64,000 nt of DNA, from contig NZ_KI519422.1 in NCBI RefSeq assembly GCF_000482465.1, positions 310,001-374,000 of the forward strand, given 5' to 3'. The notes below the pieces were generated by a model. That model did not search any database, was not told where the DNA came from, and was given only the letters and a program-made list of their open reading frames with translations. This document shows positions 37,198-45,150 of this stretch, in pieces (positions within the stretch are counted from its first letter, which is position 1; every line of letters starts with the position of its first letter). A program made the position numbers and the translations under genes. The stretch comes from Runella limosa DSM 17973. GTDB lineage: Bacteria; Bacteroidota; Bacteroidia; Cytophagales; Spirosomataceae.

Positions 37198-38646
37198 ATG
37201 AGCAGCGGAAAATATAAACCCAAATATACCCGAGTCGCCCAGTTAAAAACAGCGGCTGATTTAAAGAAACATTTAGAAACTAGCCAAGTTGATTTGGCTT
37301 TTGACGAAACCCTATTACCCCCTTCCGAAAGTCCCTTTGGGAAGAAAATAGCCCTCAAATCAGGTAAAACGATTGGCAACAGTCTGTGTATTTTACCCAT
37401 GGAAGGCTGGGATGGAACCCTTGACGGAAAACCTTCTGAATTTACGAAAAACCGTTGGGTGAAGTTTGCCGTCAGTGGCGCCAAATTGCTGTTTGGTTGC
37501 GAAGCCGTAGCGGTGTGCCATGAGGGTAAAGCCAATCCTAATCAGTTGGTGATGAATGAAGCAAACTTTGAGGAGTTTGTTCAATTACGTCAATTGATTT
37601 TGGACAAACACCGTGAGAAATTTGGCACGACCGACGACCTAGTGATTGGTCTGCAACTCACGCACTCGGGTCGTTTTTGCAAACCCAATAGCCACAAAAA
37701 ATTTGAGTCGAAGATTTTGTACTCGCATCCATTCTTGAACAAAAAATTTGGCATGGAAGCCGACCATCCCGTATTGACGGACGATGAAGTCGATGAAATC
37801 ATTGACATGTACGTAAAAGCGGCGGTATTGGCCCAAAAAGCAGGTTACGATTTTGTGGATATAAAGCATTGTCACGGCTACTTGGGACACGAGTTTTTAA
37901 GCGCTATCGACCGCGACGGTAAGTATGGAGGTAGCTTTGAAAACCGTACCCGCTACTTACGTAACATCGTGGCGGGCATCAAAGAGGCTGCGCCAGGGTT
38001 GGAAATGGGGATTCGTTTGAGCGCGTTCGATTTTGTTCCGTTCAAAAAAGGCTTTCAAGACCAAGGTGAACCTGAGCAAATGGAGGTGTATCCGTACGCA
38101 TTTGGCGGGCAAAAAGACGGGCTTTCCATTGATTTAGAAGAACCCAAAGCCTTCTTGAGATTAGCGCAAGAGCTTGGTATTCAGTTGATATGCGTAACGG
38201 GAGGGAGTCCCTATTACACACCTCACCTTACCCGTCCTGCGTTGTTCCCGCCTTCGGATGGTTACTTGCCTCCAGAAGAGCCGTTTACGGGGGTGAAACG
38301 CCAAATTGACGTAACGGCAGGACTGAAAGCCGAATTTCCTGAATTGGTGATTATTGGTTCTGGGTACTCGTATTTGCAAGAATGGTTGCCGAATGTCGCG
38401 CAGTATGTGTTGCGTAATGGTATGGCCGATAGCGTGGGTTTTGGACGGATGGTGCTTTCGTATCCTTCGATGCCCGATGATATGATTCAAGGAAAAAGTC
38501 TAACGCGTAACCTCATTTGCCGTACTTTCTCCGACTGCACTACGGCTCCGCGCCACGGCTTGATTTCGGGATGTTTTCCTCTTGATCCATATTACAAAAA
38601 ACGCCCCGAAGCCGAGGAGCTAAAAACGATTAAAGAGGGGTTGTAG
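37198..38646 (+). CDS. NADH:flavin oxidoreductase (old yellow enzyme family)
   Basis: A 482-residue TIM-barrel flavoprotein. LQLTHSGRF (about residue 155) and DIKHCHGYLGHEFLS (about 222) supply the substrate-binding histidines, DRDGKYGGSFENRTRYLRNI is the family-wide loop, and VGFGRMVLSYPSMPDDM holds the flavin phosphate. It lacks the C-terminal FAD/NAD domains of 2,4-dienoyl-CoA reductase. It reduces activated C=C bonds; the physiological substrate is unknown. It is followed on the same strand by an SDR enzyme, with 244 bp of repeats between. Confidence 0.88.
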   Translation: MSSGKYKPKYTRVAQLKTAADLKKHLETSQVDLAFDETLLPPSESPFGKKIALKSGKTIGNSLCILPMEGWDGTLDGKPSEFTKNRWVKFAVSGAKLLFGCEAVAVCHEGKANPNQLVMNEANFEEFVQLRQLILDKHREKFGTTDDLVIGLQLTHSGRFCKPNSHKKFESKILYSHPFLNKKFGMEADHPVLTDDEVDEIIDMYVKAAVLAQKAGYDFVDIKHCHGYLGHEFLSAIDRDGKYGGSFENRTRYLRNIVAGIKEAAPGLEMGIRLSAFDFVPFKKGFQDQGEPEQMEVYPYAFGGQKDGLSIDLEEPKAFLRLAQELGIQLICVTGGSPYYTPHLTRPALFPPSDGYLPPEEPFTGVKRQIDVTAGLKAEFPELVIIGSGYSYLQEWLPNVAQYVLRNGMADSVGFGRMVLSYPSMPDDMIQGKSLTRNLICRTFSDCTTAPRHGLISGCFPLDPYYKKRPEAEELKTIKEGL

Positions 38647-38670
38647 GGAAATTTTAGTGCAATTAGTTTA

Positions 38671-38713
38671 AAACACATAGAAAACATAAAATGACTAAGT
38701 ATTCTATGTGTTT
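38671..38713. repeat. Family C repeat, minimal hairpin copy
   Basis: AAACACATAG (38671-38680) pairs perfectly with CTATGTGTTT (38704-38713). It is a short relative of the repeats at 10989-11144 and 18544-18634. Confidence 0.7.
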
Positions 38714-38748
38714 ATCCTGTATCAGGTTAAACGCATTAAAAAGAAAGA

Positions 38749-38775
38749 AGCCTCAGCGAGGCGAAATCTTAGTAG
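38749..38775. repeat. Family B repeat, single copy
   Basis: AGCCTCAGCGAGGCG at 38749 followed by AAATCTTAGTAG matches the unit start of the 11154-11443 array (AGCCTCAGCGAGGCGCAACA and TTTGTAG) with a few changes. Confidence 0.7.
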
Positions 38776-38800
38776 AAAAGGAGGGGCAAAGACCATCACA

Positions 38801-38854
38801 AAGCCCCATCGGGGTGACATCTTTCACCGATCATCGGCTGCCGCGATGGGGCTT
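38801..38854. repeat. AAGCCCCATCG hairpin
   Basis: AAGCCCCATCG (38801-38811) pairs perfectly with CGATGGGGCTT (38844-38854) over 11 bp. The left part continues GGGTGACAT, which resembles a GC-rich intergenic repeat common in Cytophagales. It stands directly upstream of the SDR gene, within an artefactual upstream extension of that frame. Confidence 0.7.
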
Positions 38855-38890
38855 GGGGGATTACTTATTTACCTTATACCCAGCAGGGCT

Positions 38891-39661
38891 ATGAAAAAAA
38901 CAGCGTTTGTCACGGGCGGAAGCCGTGGAATAGGTTTGGGGATTGCGGAGCATTTAGCCCAAAAAGGATTTGATTTGGCGATCAATGGAGTCCGCGATGA
39001 AGCAGCGGTCAGCGATGTCTTGGAACATCTGCGAACGTTGGGGGCCGAGGTCATCTATTGTCAGGGAGATATTGCTTCGGCGGAGGCGCGTGCTAGTATG
39101 TTGGCCAAAATAAAAAGCCATTTTGGCCAACTCAATGTATTGGTCAATAATGCGGGGGTTGCCCCAAAAGTTCGGGCTGATATTTTGGAAGCCACCGAAG
39201 AAAGCTTTGATTATGTGCTCAATACCAACCTAAAAGGAACGTATTTTCTGACGCAGGCCGTAGCCAATTGGATGGTGGAACAAAAGCAGTCAAACGCTGA
39301 TTTTGAAGGAAGCATCATTACCATATCGTCAATTTCGGCAACAGTAGCGTCGGTTAATCGTGGTGAGTACTGTGTGGCGAAGGCAGGTTTGGGAATGATG
39401 ACACAGCTGTTTGCGGCTCGATTGGGAGAGGTGGGCATACCTGTCTATGAGGTACGCCCAGGAGTTATCAAAACCGATATGACGTCGGGCGTGGCGGCCA
39501 AATACGATAAACTTATCGCAGAGGGGCTTACGGTGCAGCCTCGCTGGGGCTATCCCGATGATATCGGCAAAGCAGTGGCAGCCATTGCCGAAGGGGCTTT
39601 TCCGTACTCAACGGGGCAAGTATTTGTCATCGACGGAGGGTTGACGTTGGCAAGGTTGTAA
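38891..39661 (+). CDS. Short-chain dehydrogenase/reductase, 3-ketoacyl-ACP-reductase-like
   Basis: 256 residues from ATG 38891 (MKKTAFVTGGSRGIGLGIAE); the frame is open upstream, but that part is repeat DNA. Classical SDR features: TGGSRGIG cofactor motif, NNAG (VLVNNAGVAP), the catalytic serine in SIITISSISA and the YxxxK pair in EYCVAKAGL, and an ending STGQVFVIDGGLTLARL. It uses NAD(P)H on an unknown carbonyl; sugar-related dehydrogenases in such loci have the same form. Confidence 0.88.
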   Translation: MKKTAFVTGGSRGIGLGIAEHLAQKGFDLAINGVRDEAAVSDVLEHLRTLGAEVIYCQGDIASAEARASMLAKIKSHFGQLNVLVNNAGVAPKVRADILEATEESFDYVLNTNLKGTYFLTQAVANWMVEQKQSNADFEGSIITISSISATVASVNRGEYCVAKAGLGMMTQLFAARLGEVGIPVYEVRPGVIKTDMTSGVAAKYDKLIAEGLTVQPRWGYPDDIGKAVAAIAEGAFPYSTGQVFVIDGGLTLARL

Positions 39662-39669
39662 AAGCCTTG

Positions 39670-39964
39670 CTAATATTGGTATTCGTAAAATACTTTCGTG
39701 CCGTCACTTCGTTGAATAGTCATTCGAGATATACGTCCGTTGGTGTCAAATGCATAAGAAAAGTCGAGGGTAAGGGTGCCAGACGAGGCACCTGAGGCCG
39801 CGTTAATGATTATCTTTTTGACCAAATTGGCGCTGTATTTACCTAAAGGAATAAGTGCCAATAAACAGCTGATCAATAGCTACTTTGACAGAGGTAGGTT
39901 GGGTATTGGTTGCTACAGGAGGAGTAATGTCGACCAACGCAATGAGTAAAAATGGTGCTTTCAT
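39670..39964 (-). pseudogene. Probable frameshifted small secreted or lipoprotein-like gene
   Basis: ATG at 39962-39964 reads MKAPFLLIALVDITPP onward for 41 residues and stops at 39839. A second frame, shifted, then gives KYSANLVKKIIINAASGASS and on to EYQY and a stop at 39670, with no ATG of its own (TTG at 39874-39876). Joining the frames between 39876 and 39839 gives one continuous small protein whose end (SYAFDTNGRISRMTIQRSDG) resembles the YD-like lipoprotein at 41787. A 33-codon ORF with a hydrophobic start lies further upstream (40015-40116), perhaps more debris. Confidence 0.4.
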
Positions 39965-40135
39965 AGAAGTAAAGATAGAAACGTTTTTGGAGGACTATTT
40001 CTAACTAAAACGCTCTATGAAAGCGAGTTAGTGTAGGGGGGAGGAGAAAAAATGTTAATTGTCCGACGGGGTACTTCTTGCGCCTGTGTTAACCAAGAAA
40101 AGAATAGGCAACTCATAGGGTAAAAGTTTTATCTA

Positions 40136-40669
40136 TTATTTAGTGGCATTGATAATAAACGTTCCGTAAGAGGCATCAGTCGCCGAGGTAATGCGGGGGA
40201 AATTGGTAATGCCAAAGCCAAAAGTAGCAGCCCAACCCAGTGCTTCTTGCGCTCTTTCACGAGCAGTAGCACCCGTGATTACATTGTCAGACGTAAGAGT
40301 TAAAGAATTGTTGTTGAGGGTATAAGAGAAACTTACTACGTCTTCGTTCGTAGTTTGGTCCATAAAAACAACCTTCTTTATGCCATTGATTTTTTCGTGC
40401 CGATATTCATAAGTGGCGTTTCCCATCGTAACAGTTCCTGTACTGAAATCCAGAAAATTATTGGAAATACGAGTCGTTGTGCCTCTCTGATTATACGAGC
40501 CGTTGGCGGTGTAGCGCAGCTCCAGTTGGATATTGTTCATCTTGTAGGTACCCAGCAGTGGCCAAGCGGCTTCAACGGCTTTTTGAAATAAGCCGCAGCT
40601 TGTGAGCGTAGTAGTGAGTAAAATGGCGACTAATGAGGTAGTATGAATAGGCCGAATGAAGGTCTTCAT
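40136..40669 (-). CDS. Lipoprotein of unknown function
   Basis: 177 residues; the signal peptide with lipobox TLTSC places a lipid-modified cysteine at about residue 25. The rest looks lipocalin-like: LGTYKMNNIQLELRYTANGS, then alternating beta segments (TVTMGNATYEYRHEKI, VVFMDQTTNEDVVSFSYTLN). No family recognised. It is one of the small exported proteins in the minus-strand block led by the sigma factor at 50531-51130, 25 bp after the preceding gene. Confidence 0.7.
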   Translation of the reverse strand: MKTFIRPIHTTSLVAILLTTTLTSCGLFQKAVEAAWPLLGTYKMNNIQLELRYTANGSYNQRGTTTRISNNFLDFSTGTVTMGNATYEYRHEKINGIKKVVFMDQTTNEDVVSFSYTLNNNSLTLTSDNVITGATARERAQEALGWAATFGFGITNFPRITSATDASYGTFIINATK

Positions 40670-40694
40670 TGTATTTTTTATCTTGAAAAATGAT

Positions 40695-41189
40695 TTAGTG
40701 TAATTTTTCTAGGATAGCTTCAAAAAAAGCAAACATGTTTTCTGGGTGCTCGGTATGTACATTGAGGCAAAGCTGCCATAAGCCACCTTCGGCAGGGAGT
40801 TTGCCCAAGACTACCGTAAAAATTTGGTATTCACCCTCGGTTGTCTCTGTGTGTGCCACAATTCCCATTTGGTGAATATGAAACCATACCCGTGCGCTCG
40901 TGCCTGCCACTTCTTTGTACCGTTGGGTCTTGAAAATAGCTTGATAGCAGCCATCTTCTGTTAAATCAAACAGAAAGCAGGCCAATCCGCCACTTAAACA
41001 ATGGTCGAAACAATTGAGCGGATAGGGACCCCAGTGCGCTCGATTGAAAGCCGTGTAATATTCGCTGACGTTGCGTAACAACAAGTGAGATTGAGCCGAA
41101 ACAGGATATTGTACACTTGACATGGCTACGGGCGTAGCTTTTTCACCACACCCCTGTAAATCGGGAGTGAATTTTTGTAGTGTTTGCAT
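40695..41189 (-). CDS. Uncharacterised cytosolic protein of the CHAT/subtilase block
   Basis: 164 residues without a signal peptide. It has seven cysteines, scattered, and several histidines (CFDHCLSGGLACFLFDLTED; RVWFHIHQMGIVAHTETTEG). I recognise no family. It sits between the amber-interrupted gene and the lipoprotein with short gaps (27 and 25 bp), implying co-transcription. Confidence 0.65.
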   Translation of the reverse strand: MQTLQKFTPDLQGCGEKATPVAMSSVQYPVSAQSHLLLRNVSEYYTAFNRAHWGPYPLNCFDHCLSGGLACFLFDLTEDGCYQAIFKTQRYKEVAGTSARVWFHIHQMGIVAHTETTEGEYQIFTVVLGKLPAEGGLWQLCLNVHTEHPENMFAFFEAILEKLH

Positions 41190-41216
41190 GAGAGTAGGTG
41201 CTCAAAGAAAATTTGA

Positions 41217-41738
41217 TTAAAAAATAGTAGTTATTTGTACGGGTGATACCCCCTCAGCTATCAGTTGAACTTTAACAAATAGTTCATCTTGGTGCGGTTT
41301 GGGAATTCGGTGTGTGATTGGCGGAGGGCCAATTGGAATAAATTCTCTTAATGGATCTTCGTTCAATTTTGATTCAAGTACTAATTTCTCTTCTACAAAA
41401 TCCATCTCAGTTGTTGTTGGAGTTAGGGCTTTCTGATATACAACTGAACCCACAATAGAAAGTGCCGATGTAGATAACGCGCCGTTTCCACCGCTAAAAT
41501 CAAAATCACCTATGGCGGTATCCCAGCGTAGCCATGGAGGAAATTGGCGTGCGTCATCAACGTCTATGCCAGGTCTATCTGTGCCAAAAAGCGTTATTCG
41601 AGCCTGAAATTGATTTCCGATTTCCTATGGTGCAAACTTGAATTTTGCCGATACTTTTATCTTTCTGCACGATTCTTGGTTGCTGTTCTGTACCTGATCA
41701 TTACCGATGACCATAGATACATTTTCTACTTTTGCCAT
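41217..41738 (-). pseudogene. Gene interrupted by one in-frame amber codon
   Basis: ATG at 41738 reads MAKVENVSMVIGNDQVQNSN to codon 37 (KFKFAP), then TAG at 41625-41627, and the same frame continues without another stop for 135 codons (EIGNQFQARITLFGTDRPGI ... SPVQITTIF) to TAA at 41217. Frame, composition and content continue smoothly across the TAG. It is either a recent nonsense mutation, a sequencing error, or readthrough; internal starts could express the C-terminal part. No family recognised. 173 residues if intact, lying within the CHAT/subtilase block. Confidence 0.7.
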
Positions 41739-41786
41739 GATTATAAATGTGTAAGAAGTGAAAAATTGATTGGAGGTAAAACATTA

Positions 41787-42686
41787 TTATTCCTCACAGT
41801 TGAAATAAGAATAAGTCGTTTTGGAGGTGTTGTTAGTAACCCACGTACCAGTACTATTTCTGTAAGAGAATGTTTGAGATACTACCGTAGGATACCCTTT
41901 TCGATTCAAAACATATCCATAATTACTTTCGGACTCTTTGATAAAACTATTGTTCGCTTGCCTTTTGTAATACGTAGATTGTTTAATCAGGCCATTGGGT
42001 GAAATATTCTTTATTTCATCTGGAAACCCCTTGAAAAAATTGTTAGGAATCGCATTTAAAGGCTCTAAACCATCTTGATAGGTGTATTCAATATATTCGG
42101 TTATTTTTCCTGTGTTATCATATTTTGTATATAAAGTGTTTCTACCCCTACTATCATAGTCGTAGGTTTGATAGCTTCTGTCTCCTTGTATGATTCTGAT
42201 GACACGCCCATTATCATACTGAAAGGGTTGTGTTATAGTGCCATCTTCATTTCTAAAATAAGAAATCTGCTTGCCATTGTTATAGTTTAGTATGATGGTA
42301 TAGCGAGTAGTTTTATGTGTATATTTCGACAGTTTTTGCTGGGTATCGTATTCATAGATGGTTTCTATATCTAAACTGCCCGCTGGATAGGTAATTTTTG
42401 ATAGCAATCCATTCTTATATTCATACTTGATAGCCTTGCCGTCAGATCGTATTTCTTCAGTCAAAAATCCCTTTTTATCGTAAGTGTAGGTTGTCGAACC
42501 ACCATTGCCTGAAAGCCGAACTAGATTATATTTACCATCATATTCATAAGTGGTTTGGTAATATCCATTTGTCAATAACTTACAAACCTTTTCGGGGGCA
42601 GGTTCTTTGTCGCTGCAACTGTTGAAACCTACGGTTATGGTACAGAGCACAAACCATGTAATGAATTGGTATAAAGGTGATTTCAT
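41787..42686 (-). CDS. Lipoprotein with YD/RHS-like repeats
   Basis: 299 residues: signal peptide and lipobox FNSC (cysteine about 24), then tyrosine-rich repeats of the YD type (TTYEYDGKYNLVRLSGNGGS, TTYTYDKKGFLTEEIRSDGK, TIYEYDTQQKLSKYTHKT, QTYDYDSRGRNTLYTKYDNT). The repeats predict an elongated beta structure on the cell surface. Similar lipoproteins are common in Bacteroidota with unknown role. The gene is clearly AT-richer than the SusCD regions. It is part of the block under the sigma factor at 50531. Confidence 0.8.
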   Translation of the reverse strand: MKSPLYQFITWFVLCTITVGFNSCSDKEPAPEKVCKLLTNGYYQTTYEYDGKYNLVRLSGNGGSTTYTYDKKGFLTEEIRSDGKAIKYEYKNGLLSKITYPAGSLDIETIYEYDTQQKLSKYTHKTTRYTIILNYNNGKQISYFRNEDGTITQPFQYDNGRVIRIIQGDRSYQTYDYDSRGRNTLYTKYDNTGKITEYIEYTYQDGLEPLNAIPNNFFKGFPDEIKNISPNGLIKQSTYYKRQANNSFIKESESNYGYVLNRKGYPTVVSQTFSYRNSTGTWVTNNTSKTTYSYFNCEE

Positions 42687-42747
42687 TGTGGTAATAAGGT
42701 TGCTTGATTAAATTTTAGATTTTTACGAAGTTCAAAAGTGAAAAAAC

Positions 42748-43332
42748 TTAATCAGGAAGGTTGAAGGCTTTTTGAACGGTTTTATAGTCTTGCCAAAACT
42801 CGGCAGAGTAGCGACCGTTGCGTAGAACAGTAGCAGGAACAACAACTATCTTGGCCGAAAACCGTGGGATGTCTGGAATCGATGCCCCAGTACTAATACT
42901 GTATCGTTGTAGATAAACGGTTGAATTGGCTCCTTTGTAAAAGGCGTAAAAACCAGGTCTATTTTCGGTAAAATTGTTAGCGCTGGGACCAATAATACTG
43001 GGTAAAGCAAAAGTCCATGATGAAGCGTTATTTCCTGGCCCAACATACATCATAATTAAAGAATTGGCTGTTGTAACTCCACTGGGTAAATTGGTAAGGG
43101 CATAGCCCCACTCGTACGGATTGTCAGTTCTGGTTGGTCCCGCAAACGTATATTGTATCACATTAGCCGTGCCTGTTTCGCCTTTTGGGCCAGTGGCACC
43201 AGTATCGCCTGTGGCACCCTTTTCACCTTGTGGCCCAGGTTCTCCCTGTGGGCCTTGGCATTGAGTAAATAAGAGACTACTGGTCAATAGCGTAGCAGCC
43301 ACCGCTGTGCGGAAGATAGATTGTGTGTTCAT
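42748..43332 (-). CDS. Collagen-like repeat lipoprotein
   Basis: 194 residues. The lipobox FTQC puts the lipidated cysteine at about residue 26, followed almost at once by about ten Gly-X-Y triplets (GPQGEPGPQGEKGATGDTGA and on), which can form a trimeric collagen stalk. A C-terminal domain of about 135 residues (VIQYTFAGPTRTDNPYEWGY ...) would be the displayed head; its fold is not recognised. The design resembles other bacterial collagen-like surface proteins. It is placed 13 bp after the cysteine-rich gene. Confidence 0.85.
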   Translation of the reverse strand: MNTQSIFRTAVAATLLTSSLLFTQCQGPQGEPGPQGEKGATGDTGATGPKGETGTANVIQYTFAGPTRTDNPYEWGYALTNLPSGVTTANSLIMMYVGPGNNASSWTFALPSIIGPSANNFTENRPGFYAFYKGANSTVYLQRYSISTGASIPDIPRFSAKIVVVPATVLRNGRYSAEFWQDYKTVQKAFNLPD

Positions 43333-43345
43333 TGTAATAAAGTGT

Positions 43346-43744
43346 TTAAACTGTTTCTATTTCGGTAAATCCTGTGTTGATTTTAGGGCAAATACGGCAG
43401 GCATCCGCCCCGTCTTGCATAAACCAGCGGCAGCTGTCTCGGATACTACAAGCGGGTAATGTAAATTGGCTAAGTGGCTCAACGTGTGCCAATTGACGGG
43501 CAATGTCGAGTACCATACAATGATGACCCGACCAATTGGCGCACCCTTTGGTAGCGCACGGACTGGCAAACCGAAAGCGCTGGCCAAGGTCGCGGCCTTG
43601 CGAGGCAGTTTCGATGAAGGTTTCGTCTATCTCTATACGTTGAGAGAGTAAGTTCACTTCTCCATTCTGCTTTACTACGCCTAGTAGTACCGCGCCAGCC
43701 TTTGGCTCGGCACTGGGACAAGTGGCTTTTTGGTCGGGTTTCAT
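43346..43744 (-). CDS. Cysteine-rich small protein, possible Fe-S or zinc binding
   Basis: 132 residues from ATG 43744 (M11 of the longest frame, starting 1 bp after the preceding stop). The C-terminal half has two cysteine clusters: PCATKGCANWSGHHCMVLDI and PACSIRDSCRWFMQDGADAC followed by RICP. Seven spaced cysteines in that half suggest a metal or Fe-S site. No signal peptide, so cytosolic. I recall similar C-x(n)-C-R-W-F proteins without known function but cannot name a family. It directly follows the 114-residue gene at 43746-44090 and is probably its partner. Confidence 0.65.
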   Translation of the reverse strand: MKPDQKATCPSAEPKAGAVLLGVVKQNGEVNLLSQRIEIDETFIETASQGRDLGQRFRFASPCATKGCANWSGHHCMVLDIARQLAHVEPLSQFTLPACSIRDSCRWFMQDGADACRICPKINTGFTEIETV

Positions 43745-43745
43745 G

Positions 43746-44090
43746 TTAAAGTTTGTATTCTTTGATAGGTACAACTGTAACTAACTCCGAAGGCAGACCT
43801 CGTGCAATGATTTCATTGACTCTTAGTACTTGGTCTTTTCTGATTTGTTTCATAAGCTTAAACCCGAACCACCATCTTTTATCAAAGGCAAATTCTTTTG
43901 AACCTGGACCAACACCCATTGTATCCATTGGCTTTAATGCGAATACCTCATTATTCTTCAAAAAGCCACTATCTAACTTTGCCAAAAACTGCAAAGTAGT
44001 TTGTTGAAGGGCTTTTTCAAGCTCTTGGGCTTGTGGCTCTGTTAGGTCTATTCCTCCCAAATTGACCTCAAATTTTGGTGACTGAATCAT
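43746..44090 (-). CDS. Small protein with GGIDL leader-like N-terminus
   Basis: 114 residues with no signal peptide. The N-terminus FEVNLGGIDLTEPQAQELEK then ALQQTTLQFLAKLD forms a strand plus amphipathic helix similar to a motif I associate with small peptides near CHAT and protease genes in Bacteroidota. The remainder includes KRWWFGFKLMKQI. It could be a substrate or a recognition-tagged effector of the neighbouring proteases; that is inference. The downstream cysteine-rich gene is one base away. Confidence 0.6.
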   Translation of the reverse strand: MIQSPKFEVNLGGIDLTEPQAQELEKALQQTTLQFLAKLDSGFLKNNEVFALKPMDTMGVGPGSKEFAFDKRWWFGFKLMKQIRKDQVLRVNEIIARGLPSELVTVVPIKEYKL

Positions 44091-44135
44091 TGTTTTGAAT
44101 TTAAGAGTTATGGAATTGATTAAATGCTGGTGCTT

Positions 44136-44540
44136 TTACTGCTTTGTCCCAGTGAAACTGAAATTGGCAAAAGTTGGGCTTGATGTGTTGGTGAGCCGAT
44201 AGCTCCCAGTGATATTGAGGGTGCTTCCATTGACGGTTACTTGGCCACTATAAGGAAATCCATTACGAGTTCCAGAGAATGTTCCATTAGGAAAACCTGT
44301 CAAGACCAATTGATAGCTTGAAGAGGTAATCCCTATTGATGATACGTATAGGCGGCCGTTGCTACTTGATGTCGTTATATTGGCACGGGCATTCTGAATG
44401 ATGGTCGTGTTGTCTTGTACTGAGCCTACATAAGTCCCTGCCGCATTGGCGAGAGGGTCAGGGTCTTTTTTCTTGAATAAATTACACGAACTAAGTCCTA
44501 AACAGGCGATAGAAAATAAGAGCAGTGAAGCTGTTTTCAT
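44136..44540 (-). CDS. Small lipoprotein of unknown function
   Basis: 134 residues; lipobox LSSC (cysteine about residue 19) followed by NLFKKKDPDPLANAAGTYVG. The mature part is serine/threonine-rich with beta character (LYVSSIGITSSSYQLVLTGF, YSGQVTVNGSTLNITGSYRL), as in lipocalin-like domains. It forms part of the small-protein series downstream of the CHAT gene. Confidence 0.7.
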   Translation of the reverse strand: MKTASLLLFSIACLGLSSCNLFKKKDPDPLANAAGTYVGSVQDNTTIIQNARANITTSSSNGRLYVSSIGITSSSYQLVLTGFPNGTFSGTRNGFPYSGQVTVNGSTLNITGSYRLTNTSSPTFANFSFTGTKQ

Positions 44541-44630
44541 GTGTTTGGTAGTAAATACATAGTGAAATTTGTGCTATACACTCTTAGTCGCAGGCCGACA
44601 TGGCGATGGAAACAATTCTTTTCATTTTTT

Positions 44631-45092
44631 TTAAAAAGAAGAAACCGACGACGGCCGTAGCGATAATCGGTGCAAGACAAATTCGGCAAAACCTCGTTCG
44701 TAGCGGCTGTACCCGTTTCTTCGTTGAGAGGTAAATGCCAAAATCTTCACTTCGGCAAAAGATGATTTTCTTTCGCCCGTTCGACGAAAAATTTCTAGGG
44801 TGTCTCGGTGGTTTTGGGCATCTACGTGAAGTTGTACCCCAAAAGAATCGCCTGAAGGCAATGTTTGTGGCAAAGTGTAGAAAGTACTGTCATCGGGCAA
44901 ACGTACTTTTACCCAAACAGAATAGCGTGATTTTTTTGGTAAATAATCGTGTAGCGCAATTTTGTAGCTTTCTCCCACAATAAGGTCAGAAAGGCGCAGT
45001 TGATAAGCGTTGATGTCGTCCGACTGATAGGTCGATTGCGCATGGCTTGCCAAGGAACAAATGCTAAAAACAGTGATAAGTAGGGGCTTCAT
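44631..45092 (-). CDS. Exported protein of unknown function downstream of CHAT
   Basis: 153 residues with a signal peptide (MKPLLITVFSICSLASHAQ). The mature part, beginning STYQSDDINAYQLRLSDLIV, contains alternating strands (YSVWVKVRLPDDSTFYTLP, SFGVQLHVDAQNHRDTLEIF) and an arginine-rich tail. No family recognised. It starts 58 bp after the CHAT gene and is likely the first accessory protein of the operon. Confidence 0.65.
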   Translation of the reverse strand: MKPLLITVFSICSLASHAQSTYQSDDINAYQLRLSDLIVGESYKIALHDYLPKKSRYSVWVKVRLPDDSTFYTLPQTLPSGDSFGVQLHVDAQNHRDTLEIFRRTGERKSSFAEVKILAFTSQRRNGYSRYERGFAEFVLHRLSLRPSSVSSF

Positions 45093-45150
45093 GATTGAAA
45101 AGTGGTTTTCAATCAGTTAGTCGAAGCAAAGTAAATTCAGGGAAACAAAC

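Noticed and set aside
38708-38890. 61-residue N-terminal extension of the SDR gene
   Set aside because: The added part is translated repeat DNA; the SDR fold begins exactly at MKKTAFVTGG from ATG 38891.
40015-40116. 33-codon ORF with hydrophobic N-terminus
   Set aside because: Too short and without recognisable content; mentioned only as possible debris of a decayed gene.
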